Shown here in pieces: positions 1 through 9,103 of a stretch of 64,000 bases of DNA (position 1 is the first letter of the stretch; every line of letters starts with the position of its first letter). Origin of the DNA: Candidatus Melainabacteria bacterium (lineage in GTDB: Bacteria; Cyanobacteriota; Vampirovibrionia; Obscuribacterales; Obscuribacteraceae); NCBI GenBank assembly GCA_016699165.1, contig CP064963.1, positions 1,674,001 to 1,738,000 on the forward strand, in the 5' to 3' direction. A program made the position numbers and the translations under genes. The notes under the pieces were generated by a model. That model saw only the letters and a program-made list of their open reading frames with translations, was not told the DNA's origin and did not search any database.

Positions 1-384
1 TTCGTTCACCGGATTGGCTGAGTTAGTCACAACTGCAATAAAATCTTTTGCCACCATCACCTTTTTCAATTTAGCATCTTTGGCACTAGCTGCAGTCTTT
101 TCAGAATCGAGCATCTCACGAGAAGCTGCGGCCATGTCCGAATCACGCTCTATTAAAGAGTTGATACCAGTACCAGTGCTTACAAGCGTGAGCGAGACTG
201 GCTCTTTGGGCTTGTCTTTCATAAAGTCTTTGGACCAGGCAGAAAGAAGAGTTTCCATGGTGTCAGAACCTGTCACGCATACCATCGGTGTTTGGCTGCG
301 CGAGTCCGATTGATTTCCGCACGAAATACAAAAGAGTTGGCAGCTCATGCATAGTATTAAAGCTATTAACTGAGCTGCCTTCAC
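1..384 (-). CDS. PstS-like phosphate-binding protein, N-terminal part (runs off window)
   Basis: The first 128 codons of a periplasmic substrate-binding protein of the PstS family, which captures phosphate for an ABC transporter. GTG start at 384, preceded by AAAGGA at a good distance; the frame is open to the window edge. Residues 1-22 are a hydrophobic, Cys-rich signal segment (CMSC, CISC), suggesting a lipoprotein, although neither Cys has a textbook lipobox. The PstS signature follows: VTGSDTM (about 37-43), STGTGIN (69-75), AAASREM (85-91) and VAKDFIAVVTNSANPV (111-126), matching the family's phosphate-loop segments. It begins 29 bp after the stop of the upstream transsulfuration gene on the same strand, so it may share its transcript. 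The remainder of the gene lies outside the window, so neighbouring pst genes cannot be judged. Confidence 0.8.
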   Translation of the reverse strand, partial: MKAAQLIALILCMSCQLFCISCGNQSDSRSQTPMVCVTGSDTMETLLSAWSKDFMKDKPKEPVSLTLVSTGTGINSLIERDSDMAAASREMLDSEKTAASAKDAKLKKVMVAKDFIAVVTNSANPVNE

Positions 385-413
385 TAGATTTTCCTTTAGA
401 GTCCTTTGTGGGA

Positions 414-1571
414 CTAGGCTGTGACAGCGCTTATTTTGGCAAGCGCAGTTTTGATGTCTTCGACTAAGTCTTCAACATCTTCGATACCAACAGATAAGCG
501 AACCAATCCATCTGTAATTCCGCGTGCTTCTCGGTCTTCTTTTGGAATAGAACCATGTGTCATGGTCGAAGGGTGACACATAAGCGATTCGACACCACCA
601 AGTGATTCAGCCAGACTAAATAGTTTAGTGCCGGTCATAAATCGTTGAGCTGCATCCTGTCCGCCTTTTACAACGATGGATAGCATGCCACCAAAACCTC
701 GCATTTGCTTTTTAGCAAGTTCGTGGTGAGGGTGATCTGCAAGACCTGGATAAATGACTTTTTCAAGACCTTCATGACCGCTAAGCAATTTAGCAATTTC
801 CATCGCGTTCTTCTGGTGTTGTTCCATACGTACAGCAAGAGTTTTGACACCACGCATGGTGAGGAAACAGTCTTGTGGACCGGGCACGCCGCCGCAAGCA
901 TTTTGATGGAATTTGAGCTCTTCATACATTTCGGTGTTGCTTGTCATAAGAGCGCCACCCACAACATCTGAATGTCCACCAATATATTTAGTGGTACTGT
1001 GCACGACTATGTCTGCACCCAGATCCAGAGGGTTCTGCAAATAGGGACTGGCAAATGTATTATCGACTACTGTGATAAGACCTTTGCTGCGAGCCAGTTT
1101 TGTAGCTGCTTGAATATCAACTAACTGAAGCATCGGATTGGTTGGTGTTTCCAACCATAGCATTCGTGTTTCTTTGTTGATTGCCTTTTCAACATTGGAC
1201 AAATCGCGCGAATCAACAAATGAAAACTTGAGACCGTATTTGGTCATCACACGCTGGAACAATCTATATGTTCCGCCATAAACGTCTTCGCCCACCACAA
1301 CATGGTCGCCTTGCTTGAGCATGTACATGATGTTCATTTCAGCAGCAAGACCTGATGCAAAACAAAGACCATATTTAGCGTTTTCAAGCGAAGCTAAACA
1401 TTGTTCTAAAGCGGTTCTAGTCGGGTTGCCAGTGCGGGCATACTCATAGCCTTTGTGCTTGCCGATGCCTTCTTGCACATAGGTAGAAGTTTGATAAATA
1501 GGTGTTATCACCGCACCCGTTGTGGGGTCTGGTTCTTGTCCTACATGAATGGCTTTAGTGGAGAATTTCAT
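414..1571 (-). CDS. Cystathionine gamma-lyase / gamma-synthase (Cys/Met metabolism PLP enzyme)
   Basis: 385 residues, a full-length member of the Cys/Met-metabolism PLP-dependent family. Visible hallmarks are YEYARTGNPTR (about 42-52), the substrate and PLP-phosphate loop ASGLAAE, the PLP-ring Asp in VVDNTFASPYLQ (Asp170), and the Schiff-base lysine in HSTTKYIGGHSD (Lys195). The family includes gamma-lyases, gamma-synthases and related lyases, which sequence alone separates poorly. The gene lies 31 bp downstream of a cystathionine beta-synthase on the same strand, which favours gamma-lyase in reverse transsulfuration (homocysteine to cystathionine to cysteine). A role as gamma-synthase cannot be excluded. 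Confidence 0.9.
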   Translation of the reverse strand: MKFSTKAIHVGQEPDPTTGAVITPIYQTSTYVQEGIGKHKGYEYARTGNPTRTALEQCLASLENAKYGLCFASGLAAEMNIMYMLKQGDHVVVGEDVYGGTYRLFQRVMTKYGLKFSFVDSRDLSNVEKAINKETRMLWLETPTNPMLQLVDIQAATKLARSKGLITVVDNTFASPYLQNPLDLGADIVVHSTTKYIGGHSDVVGGALMTSNTEMYEELKFHQNACGGVPGPQDCFLTMRGVKTLAVRMEQHQKNAMEIAKLLSGHEGLEKVIYPGLADHPHHELAKKQMRGFGGMLSIVVKGGQDAAQRFMTGTKLFSLAESLGGVESLMCHPSTMTHGSIPKEDREARGITDGLVRLSVGIEDVEDLVEDIKTALAKISAVTA

Positions 1572-1602
1572 TTTCGTTCCTTATATATAGATTGAAATCA
1601 GA

Positions 1603-3018
1603 CTAGGCGGTTGCGCCAGCTTTTGATTTTTTCTTGTCTTTTTCTTGATTGTCGATAGTCTCTTTTAAGTGTGCCATGATGTCGTAGCGAGTAAGTACGC
1701 CTTCTGCTTTACCGTCTCTGGTCACTACTACCATAGCGTTGCCCAGTCTGAATAACTTGTAGAGTGCGTCTACTTCTGAGTTTGCCTCAAGCTGCGGAAA
1801 GGGCTTGCCCATTACGTCTTGGACACGCATTTTAGATGGGTCTTTGCGCTCGAACACTACTTGCATACAAACAACATCGTTTATATGACCAGCGTTTTGA
1901 CCGCCTGCAGTGACAACCGGCAATTGATCGATACCGTGTTTAGCCATCAGTTCAATTACTTTCTGCACTGGTTCTTCAGGCGAAACAGTAATCATTGAAG
2001 CACCAACTTTGCCGTGCTGTTCTTTGCGCGCAAGTAAATCGCTCAAGAAATAGCTGTGCTCAGGTGAGGGCAAAAATCCGCTATCGCGCATCCATTCTTC
2101 TGAATAGATTTTGCTCAAATAGCCTCTGCCGCCGTCTGGCATGAGAACTACAATTACGTCTTCGGTCGACATGCCTTCAGCTACTTTAAGTGCAGCACAC
2201 ATTGCAGTACCAGATGAGCCACCAACGAAGATTCCTTCTTCGCGAGCCAGTCGACGTGCCATATTGAATGACTCTTTGTCTGAGACACGAATAATTTCGT
2301 CTACAATTTTTAAATCGGCATTCTTGGGAATGAAGTCTTCACCAATGCCTTCAACTTTGTAAGAGCCTGCCATGTCGCCTGAATAAATGCTGCCTTCTGG
2401 ATCGGCTGCCACAATTTTGATACCAGGATTTTTTTCGCGCAAAAATCTGGCAGTACCAGATATGGTTCCACCAGTTCCGATGCCAGCAACAAAAGCCGAA
2501 ATCTTGCCCGATGTCTGCTCCCAAATTTCAGGACCAGTCGAGACTGTGTGAGCCATTGGATTATTTGGATTAGCAAATTGATTAGGCTGAAAAGCGCCAG
2601 GAATCTCATTTGTCAGTTTGTTTGCCACAGAGTAATAACTCTCATGTGAGCTTGCAGATACGCTAGTTGGCACTATGACAACTTCAGCACCATAAGCTCT
2701 GAGCAAATTGATTTTTTCAGGAGCAACTTTATCTGGGCAGACCAAAATACAGCGATAACCACGAACGGCAGATATTTGAGCCAGTCCAGTGCCTGTGTTG
2801 CCAGATGTGGGCTCGATAATGGTGCCGCCTGGTTTGAGCAAGCCTTGTTTTTCGGCTTCCTCGACCATTCGCAAAGCCGGTCTGTCTTTGACCGAACCAC
2901 CGGGATTAAAGGTTTCCATCTTGGCAAGAATTAGGGGCTTAAGCCCTTTAGAAATTTTGTTGACTCGAACTAGTGGGGTCGACCCAACAGTTTCCAATAT
3001 ATTTTCGTAATACTTCAC
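1603..3018 (-). CDS. cbs: Cystathionine beta-synthase with C-terminal CBS pair
   Basis: PLP-dependent beta-synthase condensing serine (or O-acetylserine) with homocysteine. I place the start at the GTG at 3018, because GGGAGAA lies about 9 bases upstream and the protein then begins MKYYENILETVGSTPLVR, the usual family start; the frame continues upstream to a TTG at 3054. The catalytic domain has NPGGSVKDRPA (PLP lysine about 44), TSGNTGTGLA, and the phosphate-binding GTGGT loop. From about residue 335 there are two CBS motifs, which bind adenosine ligands in related enzymes. There is no N-terminal heme-binding extension. First gene of a probable cbs, gamma-lyase, PstS-like unit, divergent from the mutase gene with only 56 bp between them. 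Confidence 0.92.
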   Translation of the reverse strand: MKYYENILETVGSTPLVRVNKISKGLKPLILAKMETFNPGGSVKDRPALRMVEEAEKQGLLKPGGTIIEPTSGNTGTGLAQISAVRGYRCILVCPDKVAPEKINLLRAYGAEVVIVPTSVSASSHESYYSVANKLTNEIPGAFQPNQFANPNNPMAHTVSTGPEIWEQTSGKISAFVAGIGTGGTISGTARFLREKNPGIKIVAADPEGSIYSGDMAGSYKVEGIGEDFIPKNADLKIVDEIIRVSDKESFNMARRLAREEGIFVGGSSGTAMCAALKVAEGMSTEDVIVVLMPDGGRGYLSKIYSEEWMRDSGFLPSPEHSYFLSDLLARKEQHGKVGASMITVSPEEPVQKVIELMAKHGIDQLPVVTAGGQNAGHINDVVCMQVVFERKDPSKMRVQDVMGKPFPQLEANSEVDALYKLFRLGNAMVVVTRDGKAEGVLTRYDIMAHLKETIDNQEKDKKKSKAGATA

Positions 3019-3074
3019 GAGGAAACATTCTCCCTTTATATAATATGCGTGCAAGTCGTCATTATACCTAAGAA

Positions 3075-4652
3075 ATGTCCTCAGAAAAAAACCAACAATT
3101 TATTTATCGCAAAAACGATCTGGAGCAAAAGCGCTGGGACCCTGACTCTAAGCTGGGTTTACCCGGTCAGTATCCTTTTACGCGCGGCATACATCGCTCG
3201 ATGTATCGCTCCAAACTCTGGACTATGCGCCAGTATGCGGGTTTTGGCAACGCCGCTCAAACCAATAAACGTTTTAGATATCTTTTAGACAACGGTCAAA
3301 CGGGGCTATCGGTCGCTTTTGACCTGCCCACTCAGATGGGAATTGACTCAGACGATGCGCGTGCTCTTGGCGAAGTTGGTCGCACTGGCGTTGCCATAGA
3401 CACGCTTGCTGATATGGAGCTGTTATTTGACCAAATTAATTTGGGCAAAGTTTCCACCTCAATGACAATTAACGCCACAAGCGCCATCTTGCTTTGTATG
3501 TATCGCGCCGTGGGCAAAAAGCAAGGCGTGGAGCCAGCCTTACTCAAAGGCACAATTCAAAATGATATTTTAAAAGAGTATCAAGCGCGCAACACTTACA
3601 TCTTCCCGCCTAAAGGCTCGATGCGCTTAATCACAGACATTTTTGATTTCTGCGCAAAAGACATGCCCAACTGGAATTCGATATCAATAAGCGGTTATCA
3701 CATTCGCGAAGCTGGAGCTACAGCCGCACAAGAAGTGGCTTTCACACTTGCCAACGCCATTGCTTATGTTGAGGCAGCAGTGTCAAAAGGCTTAAAAGTA
3801 GACGATATTGCTCCACGCTTATCATTTTTCTTTGTTGCTCAAATGGACTTCATGGAAGAAATTGCCAAATTCAGAGCGGCGCGCAGACTGTGGTCCAAAA
3901 TAATGAAAGAGCGCTTCAACGCTCAAGATCCACGCTCGCTCATGTTGCGCTTTCACACTCAAACAGCAGGCTCGAGCCTGACTTTGCAACAACCAGACAA
4001 CAACATAGTCCGCACTACAATAGAAGCTTTAGCTGCCGTTCTTGGTGGTACGCAGTCATTGCATACCAATTCTAAAGACGAGGCACTTGGCTTACCTACT
4101 GAAGCTTCGGCCCTCACTGCACTACGTACCCAGCAAATAATTGGATACGAAACTGGCGTCACTAACATCGTAGACCCTGTAGCAGGCTCATTCTACATAG
4201 AGAGCTTAACCGATGCAGTAGAAAAAGAGGTGCTCGAATATCTTGAAAAAATAGAGAAAATCGGCGGCGCAGTCAAGGCTATCGAAGCTGGATATATTCA
4301 AAAAGAAATTGAAAATTCAGCCTATCAGTATCACAAAGAGGTCGAAGGCAAGCACAAAATAGTCGTGGGCGTAAACGAATACATAGATCGAAACGAAGAA
4401 CAAATTCCAGTATTGCGTGTAGACCCCGGTCTTGAAGACGAGCAAAAGGCAAGTTTTGCCAAAATAAAAGCAAAACGAAATAATCAAGCTGTTGAAGATG
4501 CGCTCAAAGAGCTGCTTCAAGCTGCAAGTTCTGAAGACGAAAATTTATTGCCATATATTTGCACTGCAGTTGAAGCTTACGCATCTGTGGGTGAAATCAG
4601 CGAAACGCTCAAAAAAGCTTTTGGAAAATTCCGTCCGTCTCTTAATTTCTAG
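3075..4652 (+). CDS. Methylmalonyl-CoA mutase, large (catalytic) subunit without B12 domain
   Basis: 525 residues covering only the substrate-binding TIM barrel of adenosylcobalamin-dependent acyl-CoA mutases. It begins with the PFTRGIH motif and contains [11 protein letters not shown] and [13 protein letters not shown]. Residues that define methylmalonyl-CoA specificity are present: Tyr54 in MRQYAGF (Tyr89 of the Propionibacterium enzyme; 2-hydroxyisobutyryl-CoA mutase has Ile and isobutyryl-CoA mutase has Phe here), Arg172 in ARNTYIFPP (Arg207 equivalent) and His209 in GYHI (His244 equivalent). The C-terminal cobalamin-binding domain is missing, so a separate small subunit is required; none is encoded in this window. 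The usual partner genes (epimerase, MeaB-type G protein) are not adjacent. The following glycosyltransferase starts 15 bp after the stop. Confidence 0.9.
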   Translation: MSSEKNQQFIYRKNDLEQKRWDPDSKLGLPGQYPFTRGIHRSMYRSKLWTMRQYAGFGNAAQTNKRFRYLLDNGQTGLSVAFDLPTQMGIDSDDARALGEVGRTGVAIDTLADMELLFDQINLGKVSTSMTINATSAILLCMYRAVGKKQGVEPALLKGTIQNDILKEYQARNTYIFPPKGSMRLITDIFDFCAKDMPNWNSISISGYHIREAGATAAQEVAFTLANAIAYVEAAVSKGLKVDDIAPRLSFFFVAQMDFMEEIAKFRAARRLWSKIMKERFNAQDPRSLMLRFHTQTAGSSLTLQQPDNNIVRTTIEALAAVLGGTQSLHTNSKDEALGLPTEASALTALRTQQIIGYETGVTNIVDPVAGSFYIESLTDAVEKEVLEYLEKIEKIGGAVKAIEAGYIQKEIENSAYQYHKEVEGKHKIVVGVNEYIDRNEEQIPVLRVDPGLEDEQKASFAKIKAKRNNQAVEDALKELLQAASSEDENLLPYICTAVEAYASVGEISETLKKAFGKFRPSLNF

Positions 4653-4667
4653 GATTCACAAAGCCTG

Positions 4668-5660
4668 ATGATACCTACAGTTTCTATAGTTATAGTAAAT
4701 TGGAAAACGCCTGACTTGCTTGTGGCGTGTATTGAGTCAATCAAGAAAAATGATGCTGGCCATGCCGATTTCGAATTTTTAATTGTAGACAACAATTCGC
4801 AAGATGGCTCAGTCGAGCTGCTTTCTAAAAACTTTCCCGACATATTTTTACTTGCTAACGACGAAAATCTTGGTTTCTCTATCGCTTGTAATCAGGTGAT
4901 TCCAAAAGCAAAAGGCAAATATGTTTTGCTTTTAAATCCAGACACTTTAGTCGAAGACAACGCAATATCGAGAATGGCAGCCTTTCTTGACGCGCGCAAA
5001 GAATGCGGTGCCGTCGGTCCCAAAGTGCTCAATCCCGACGGGACCCTGCAATTGGCATGCAGACGGTCTTTTCCATCACTTGAATCGGCATTCTATCGAG
5101 TGACTTATTTGAGTCATTTGTTTCCCAACAACAAAACTTTTGCCAAGTACAATCTCACTCACGCAGATCCAGACAAAGAGCTTGAAGTGGACGCGTTATC
5201 GGGCTCGTGCATGATGGTTCGCAAAGAAATAATTGACCGCATTGGTCTTCTGGATGAAGACATATTTATGTTTGGCGAAGACATTGACTGGTGCTGGAGA
5301 GTAAAAGAAGACGGTTACAGTGTGATTTATTTTCCCCAAAGCGTGGTGTATCACATTCATGGAGCTTCAAGCCGGTTGAGGCCTATCGGTGCCACGATTA
5401 ATTTGCACAAGGGCATGGAAGTTTTCTACAGGAAACACTATGCTAAACAATACTGGGCCCCGATTAACTTGCTGGTGTATGCTGCCATTTGGGCGAGAGC
5501 TGCACTTTTTATTTTGGTGAATCTGCTTAAGTCAGTCACCGACAATAAGAAGAAAGAGGCTATTGACAAGCAAATCGCTGTGTCGAGTCCCAAAGAAAAA
5601 GAAGCTGAAAAAGCAAAAGAAGCCGAAGAAGCTGAAAAATTCGAAACTCCAGTTAAATGA
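4668..5660 (+). CDS. GT2 family glycosyltransferase (rhamnosyltransferase-like)
   Basis: 330 residues. The GT-A fold is evident: SIVIVNWKTPDLL at the N terminus, IVDNNSQDGS, ENLGFSIACN and the metal-binding NPDT (DxD-type) near residue 92, then DALSGSCMMVRKE and the acceptor-side FGEDIDWCWR. This pattern matches WbbL/RfbF-type transferases adding deoxysugars to surface polysaccharide; the donor and acceptor cannot be read from sequence. A hydrophobic segment around residues 265-290 may anchor it to the membrane. The last 35 residues are almost entirely Lys/Glu/Ala, a highly charged tail not usual in the family. Followed after 28 bp by a sugar-epimerase-like SDR, which suggests a shared role in envelope glycan synthesis. 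Confidence 0.85.
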   Translation: MIPTVSIVIVNWKTPDLLVACIESIKKNDAGHADFEFLIVDNNSQDGSVELLSKNFPDIFLLANDENLGFSIACNQVIPKAKGKYVLLLNPDTLVEDNAISRMAAFLDARKECGAVGPKVLNPDGTLQLACRRSFPSLESAFYRVTYLSHLFPNNKTFAKYNLTHADPDKELEVDALSGSCMMVRKEIIDRIGLLDEDIFMFGEDIDWCWRVKEDGYSVIYFPQSVVYHIHGASSRLRPIGATINLHKGMEVFYRKHYAKQYWAPINLLVYAAIWARAALFILVNLLKSVTDNKKKEAIDKQIAVSSPKEKEAEKAKEAEEAEKFETPVK

Positions 5661-5688
5661 GACCAACGAGACCCGTTACTAATTAAAG

Positions 5689-6696
5689 ATGGCAAACCCA
5701 AACGGAAATAATTCAGTCCTGGTCACCGGAGCTTCCGGAATGATTGGGCGTCAAGTAGTTGATATCTTGCAACGCGAAAGTTATGGCGTTGTGCGTGCCC
5801 AGGTGCGCGATAAGATGGCTGCAAAGCAGCGCATCAATAATGCTTTTGATGTAGCTATGGCTGATTTTAAAACAGCCGACTTCAGCTTGATGCTCGAAAA
5901 AGATTATCGAGAAATGACGAATGGCTGTCACACAGTGGTTCACACTGCTGGTCTTGTACACATGCCCGATGCTCAATATCAAGAGTACGAAGTTATGAAT
6001 GTGCGTGCCACTCAGCAATTGGCTGAGGCTTGCAAAGCAAACAAAGTAAATACACTTGTGTTTTTCAGCTCGTCGGCAGTTTATGGACCTGGTCCATTCA
6101 CCAATATTGACGAAACCGCACCTATTAAAGCGACAAGCCCCTATGCAGTTTCAAAATCAACTTCAGAAAATTTCTTAAAAACACTCGATGGCATTCCAAG
6201 AATTATTGTCCTGCGCCCATCGCTTGTTTTTGGCGAAGGCGACCGCGGCAATCTTATAAAGATGATTCGCGAAATCAAAAGCGAAAGATATAAACACATT
6301 GGCGGCGGAAAGACTGGCAAATCAATCATCTATGCCCGCGATGTAGCCGATTCTGTTTTGAATGTACTGCAAAAAACACCACCTGGCTATCATGTTTACA
6401 ACGTTGCAAACCCGCAACCAGTGACTGTTTTCGAACTAGCAGAATCTATCGGTTCGGTGCTGAACATGAAAATTGGTTCTTACAATGCCGGTATGCTCAA
6501 GATAGGCGTCAAACTGCTTGAGACTTTCATGCCAGGAAAAGCGCCTGTGACCTCTGAACAGCTCGAAAAATTGACTACCGAAACAACCTGCTCGGTAAGC
6601 AAACTAGTGAACGAAACTGGCTTTAGACCCAAAACAGATCTCGATAAAGCACTCAAAGCAGAGATTGCCTGGGCAGACCAGAATAATTTGTTGTAA
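5689..6696 (+). CDS. NAD-dependent epimerase/dehydratase (extended SDR)
   Basis: 335 residues of the extended short-chain dehydrogenase family. The Rossmann NAD motif is GASGMIGRQ (about 15-23), the active-site Ser region is FFSSSAVYGPG, and the catalytic Tyr-x3-Lys is YAVSK, followed by a RPSLVFGEGD segment typical of nucleotide-sugar epimerases and dehydratases. The specific substrate is not determinable. It follows a GT2 glycosyltransferase by 28 bp on the same strand, consistent with nucleotide-sugar supply for the same polysaccharide. An alternative is a 3-beta-hydroxysteroid-dehydrogenase-like SDR of unknown substrate. Confidence 0.82.
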   Translation: MANPNGNNSVLVTGASGMIGRQVVDILQRESYGVVRAQVRDKMAAKQRINNAFDVAMADFKTADFSLMLEKDYREMTNGCHTVVHTAGLVHMPDAQYQEYEVMNVRATQQLAEACKANKVNTLVFFSSSAVYGPGPFTNIDETAPIKATSPYAVSKSTSENFLKTLDGIPRIIVLRPSLVFGEGDRGNLIKMIREIKSERYKHIGGGKTGKSIIYARDVADSVLNVLQKTPPGYHVYNVANPQPVTVFELAESIGSVLNMKIGSYNAGMLKIGVKLLETFMPGKAPVTSEQLEKLTTETTCSVSKLVNETGFRPKTDLDKALKAEIAWADQNNLL

Positions 6697-6796
6697 ACAA
6701 AAGCCATTCCACCTAATTTACTAGGCGTACGGGTTATACCGATGTAGATAAAATTCGGTGCCTTTTGCATAATATATGTAGTTGGGAATTAGGACA

Positions 6797-8047
6797 ATGA
6801 ACAAGCACGCAAAACAACTTATGGGAGCTCTATTTGCCCCGCTTCTTTTGGCTAACGCCGCAAGCTTTAGCATGGCTTCTCCATCTTTTGCCAGTGATGA
6901 AGCTCCAAAGAAATTTTTAGAAGTTGGAGTGACAAAAAACGTAAGCGCCATCCGCGATAAATGGGCTGTGATTATCGGGGTTGACAACTTCAAAGATAAA
7001 CGCATACCCCAGCTTCACTTCTCGGCTAAAGACGCCGCCGACTTTGCCAAATTCTTAGTAGAGAAAGCTAATTTCGCACCAGATCACGTTCTACTTCTTT
7101 TGAACGGCGATGCCACTAGAGACAATATCATCGCCAGCTTATGCGATGAATGGTTGCTTCAACGCGCCGGCAAGAACGACCTCATAATGATTTACGCATC
7201 GTCTCACGGCAGTCCAACCGAGCTTGATACGGCTAAAAAAGAAAACTATCTGATTGCCCACGACACTAATGAAGACCGCATTTTCACCACGGGCATCAAC
7301 CTTTCAAGTCTTCTGACCACAATCAAAGACCGCACAGACTGCTCGCGCATCGTGATGATTCTCGATGCCTGTAACTCGGGAGCCGCCACCGCCGTCCAGA
7401 GTAAAGGTCTTTATCGCGCTCAAAACTTTGACCCAGACGCACTTGCAGGGACGGGTCAAATAGTCATAAGTTCAAGTGCTGCCCAACAGCGTTCGTGGGA
7501 ATCAAAGCGTTATCAGAACGGCGTGTTCACCCACAATCTAATTGAGACTTTGGGTGATCCCAAAACAGACTTGGTCACAAGTTTTGAGTCGTTGAAAGAC
7601 AAAGTGCAATCTGAAGTCAAGTTCGATCGCAAAGCCAGTCAAACTCCCACCATTGCAAACAAATGGGATGGCGACCCGCTCATTATTTCAGCCAAGCCCT
7701 CATCACCGCGCGATCTTCCGTCTGACGAAGACAGCCCTTACACATATAAGGCTTTCATTTCAGGTGGCATGGTCAAGAAGACGCCCCCGCCAGAAATAAA
7801 GCGTCAAGAGGCTATACAGCCGATTCAACAAACACAGATTCAGGCGCCCCAAATTCAGCAAGTGCCACAAATGCAGCAAACTGCAATTCCTACCCAGCAA
7901 GCGGTGTCCAGCTCGCCTGCAACCTTGCCTGCGCCACAATCGCATACTACATATAGTTTTAATTACGGCTCACGCGCTCCTGAAGTACAAAAGAAAGCTG
8001 CTCCAGTTGGTAAAGAAGCCGATTACTGGTTCAAGTTCGGTAAGTAG
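6797..8047 (+). CDS. Secreted caspase-like (peptidase C14) protein
   Basis: 416 residues from the ATG at 6797, which has AGGA just upstream; a TTG five codons earlier is possible. Residues 1-32 form a signal peptide (charged MNKHAKQ, hydrophobic core, probable cleavage near SFAS). The caspase/metacaspase p20 fold follows: WAVIIGVDNF (56-65), AKDAADFAKFL, catalytic His137 in YASSHGS, and catalytic Cys192 in LDACNSG. The C-terminal quarter (about 330-385) is rich in Gln and Pro and ends in a short Tyr/Phe segment. Caspase-like proteases of cyanobacteria and their relatives usually cut after Arg or Lys; export here would place it outside the cytoplasm. No obvious partner lies beside it. Confidence 0.85.
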   Translation: MNKHAKQLMGALFAPLLLANAASFSMASPSFASDEAPKKFLEVGVTKNVSAIRDKWAVIIGVDNFKDKRIPQLHFSAKDAADFAKFLVEKANFAPDHVLLLLNGDATRDNIIASLCDEWLLQRAGKNDLIMIYASSHGSPTELDTAKKENYLIAHDTNEDRIFTTGINLSSLLTTIKDRTDCSRIVMILDACNSGAATAVQSKGLYRAQNFDPDALAGTGQIVISSSAAQQRSWESKRYQNGVFTHNLIETLGDPKTDLVTSFESLKDKVQSEVKFDRKASQTPTIANKWDGDPLIISAKPSSPRDLPSDEDSPYTYKAFISGGMVKKTPPPEIKRQEAIQPIQQTQIQAPQIQQVPQMQQTAIPTQQAVSSSPATLPAPQSHTTYSFNYGSRAPEVQKKAAPVGKEADYWFKFGK

Positions 8048-8224
8048 TCAGGCGATAAGGGTTTCCAGGTAGCAATAACCAAAAGAAATTCCAATTTATT
8101 GGTAGTGAAGGTATTTCTTTCCTTGTTAACACCTGCTAAATTTAATGTTCAACGCCAGGCATGAACGCCAAGTTCTAGAGCTTTTACGTTTTGTGTAAAG
8201 GAAAGACATAATCCTGGCAGTGAG

Positions 8225-8980
8225 ATGAATTTCAGCTACCATATAAAGGTTGCTTACAGACGGGGGATAACAGATATCGTGTCTAGCGGAAACGAGGGCA
8301 GCGCCTTAAAAATTCTCATTATTGAGGACGATGTTAACATCGCGAGACTCATAGAGCTCGAACTCGGTTATGAAGGATATCAAGTATCAGTAGCCCATGA
8401 AGGCAATCAGGGTCTGGATCTTTTCAAACGTGACCAACCAGATTTGGTACTTCTAGACGTGATGCTTCCCGGACTCGACGGAGTGGAAGTGTGCCGCAGA
8501 TTGCGTGCCATGTCCAAAGTCCCAGTCATCATGCTTACAGCCAAAGACGGCGTCCAAGATCGCGTAGTTGGTCTTGATTCAGGTGCCGATGACTATCTAA
8601 CAAAACCTTTTGCCACCGAAGAATTGCTTGCTCGTATTAGAGCTGTGATGAGACGCAAACCACAAGAAGGAATTCTTACTTATTCCGATTTGTGGATGGA
8701 CCAACTCAATCGTGTGGTCAAGCGCGGCGAACGCCAACTCGATTTGCGTGCTAAAGAGTTCGATTTATTGAGACTCTTCATGCAATATCCAGAACAAGTT
8801 CTTTCACGCGAATTTATTTTCGACAAAGTATGGGGCTACGACTTCATCGGCGAATCAAACGTTATTGAAGTGTACATTCGTTATTTGCGATCCAAACTGG
8901 AAGATGCCAGCCAAAAACGGCTTATCCAGACAGTTCGCGGCGAAGGCTACGTACTTAAAGAAGAAGACGGATCACGCTAA
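8225..8980 (+). CDS. OmpR/PhoB-family response regulator
   Basis: 251 residues with an N-terminal receiver domain (ILIIEDD at about 30-36, phospho-acceptor Asp78 in LVLLDVMLPGLDG, IMLTAKD, and the conserved Lys in DDYLTKPF) and a C-terminal winged-helix DNA-binding domain (FDLLRLFMQYPEQVLSR, then IEVYIRYLRSKLE and IQTVRGEGY). The first 26 residues precede the usual family start; a GTG near 8279-8282 downstream of GGGGGAT is a credible alternative beginning at SSGNEG. No histidine kinase lies nearby, so it is an orphan regulator. In cyanobacteria close relatives are RpaA/RpaB-type regulators, but I cannot assign one. Confidence 0.9.
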   Translation: MNFSYHIKVAYRRGITDIVSSGNEGSALKILIIEDDVNIARLIELELGYEGYQVSVAHEGNQGLDLFKRDQPDLVLLDVMLPGLDGVEVCRRLRAMSKVPVIMLTAKDGVQDRVVGLDSGADDYLTKPFATEELLARIRAVMRRKPQEGILTYSDLWMDQLNRVVKRGERQLDLRAKEFDLLRLFMQYPEQVLSREFIFDKVWGYDFIGESNVIEVYIRYLRSKLEDASQKRLIQTVRGEGYVLKEEDGSR

Positions 8981-9038
8981 GTCTCTAAGACGCCTCTCAT
9001 GACAACATGATTTCTGGCTAATAGAAGGGCTTTTGGGC

Positions 9039-9068
9039 TTGCACAAATTGAAATTGTAACGTTATTAT
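9039..9068 (+). promoter_or_regulatory. Candidate sigma70-type promoter
   Basis: TTGCAC (9039-9044) and TATTAT (9063-9068) are separated by 18 bp, about 35 bp upstream of the small gene starting at 9104. Read by eye only. Confidence 0.4.
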
Positions 9069-9103
9069 AAGGGTGGCCACAAGCTAACCACGGGTCTAAC
9101 CTT

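Noticed and set aside
14..313. 99-residue reading frame on the plus strand
   Set aside because: It is antisense to the PstS-like gene, whose family motifs are clear; the plus frame has no recognisable motif.
3075..4652. 2-hydroxyisobutyryl-CoA mutase identity, suggested by the Ile in GIDSDD
   Set aside because: The specificity position is the Tyr in RQYAGF, which is the methylmalonyl-CoA type; the Ile in question is a different position.
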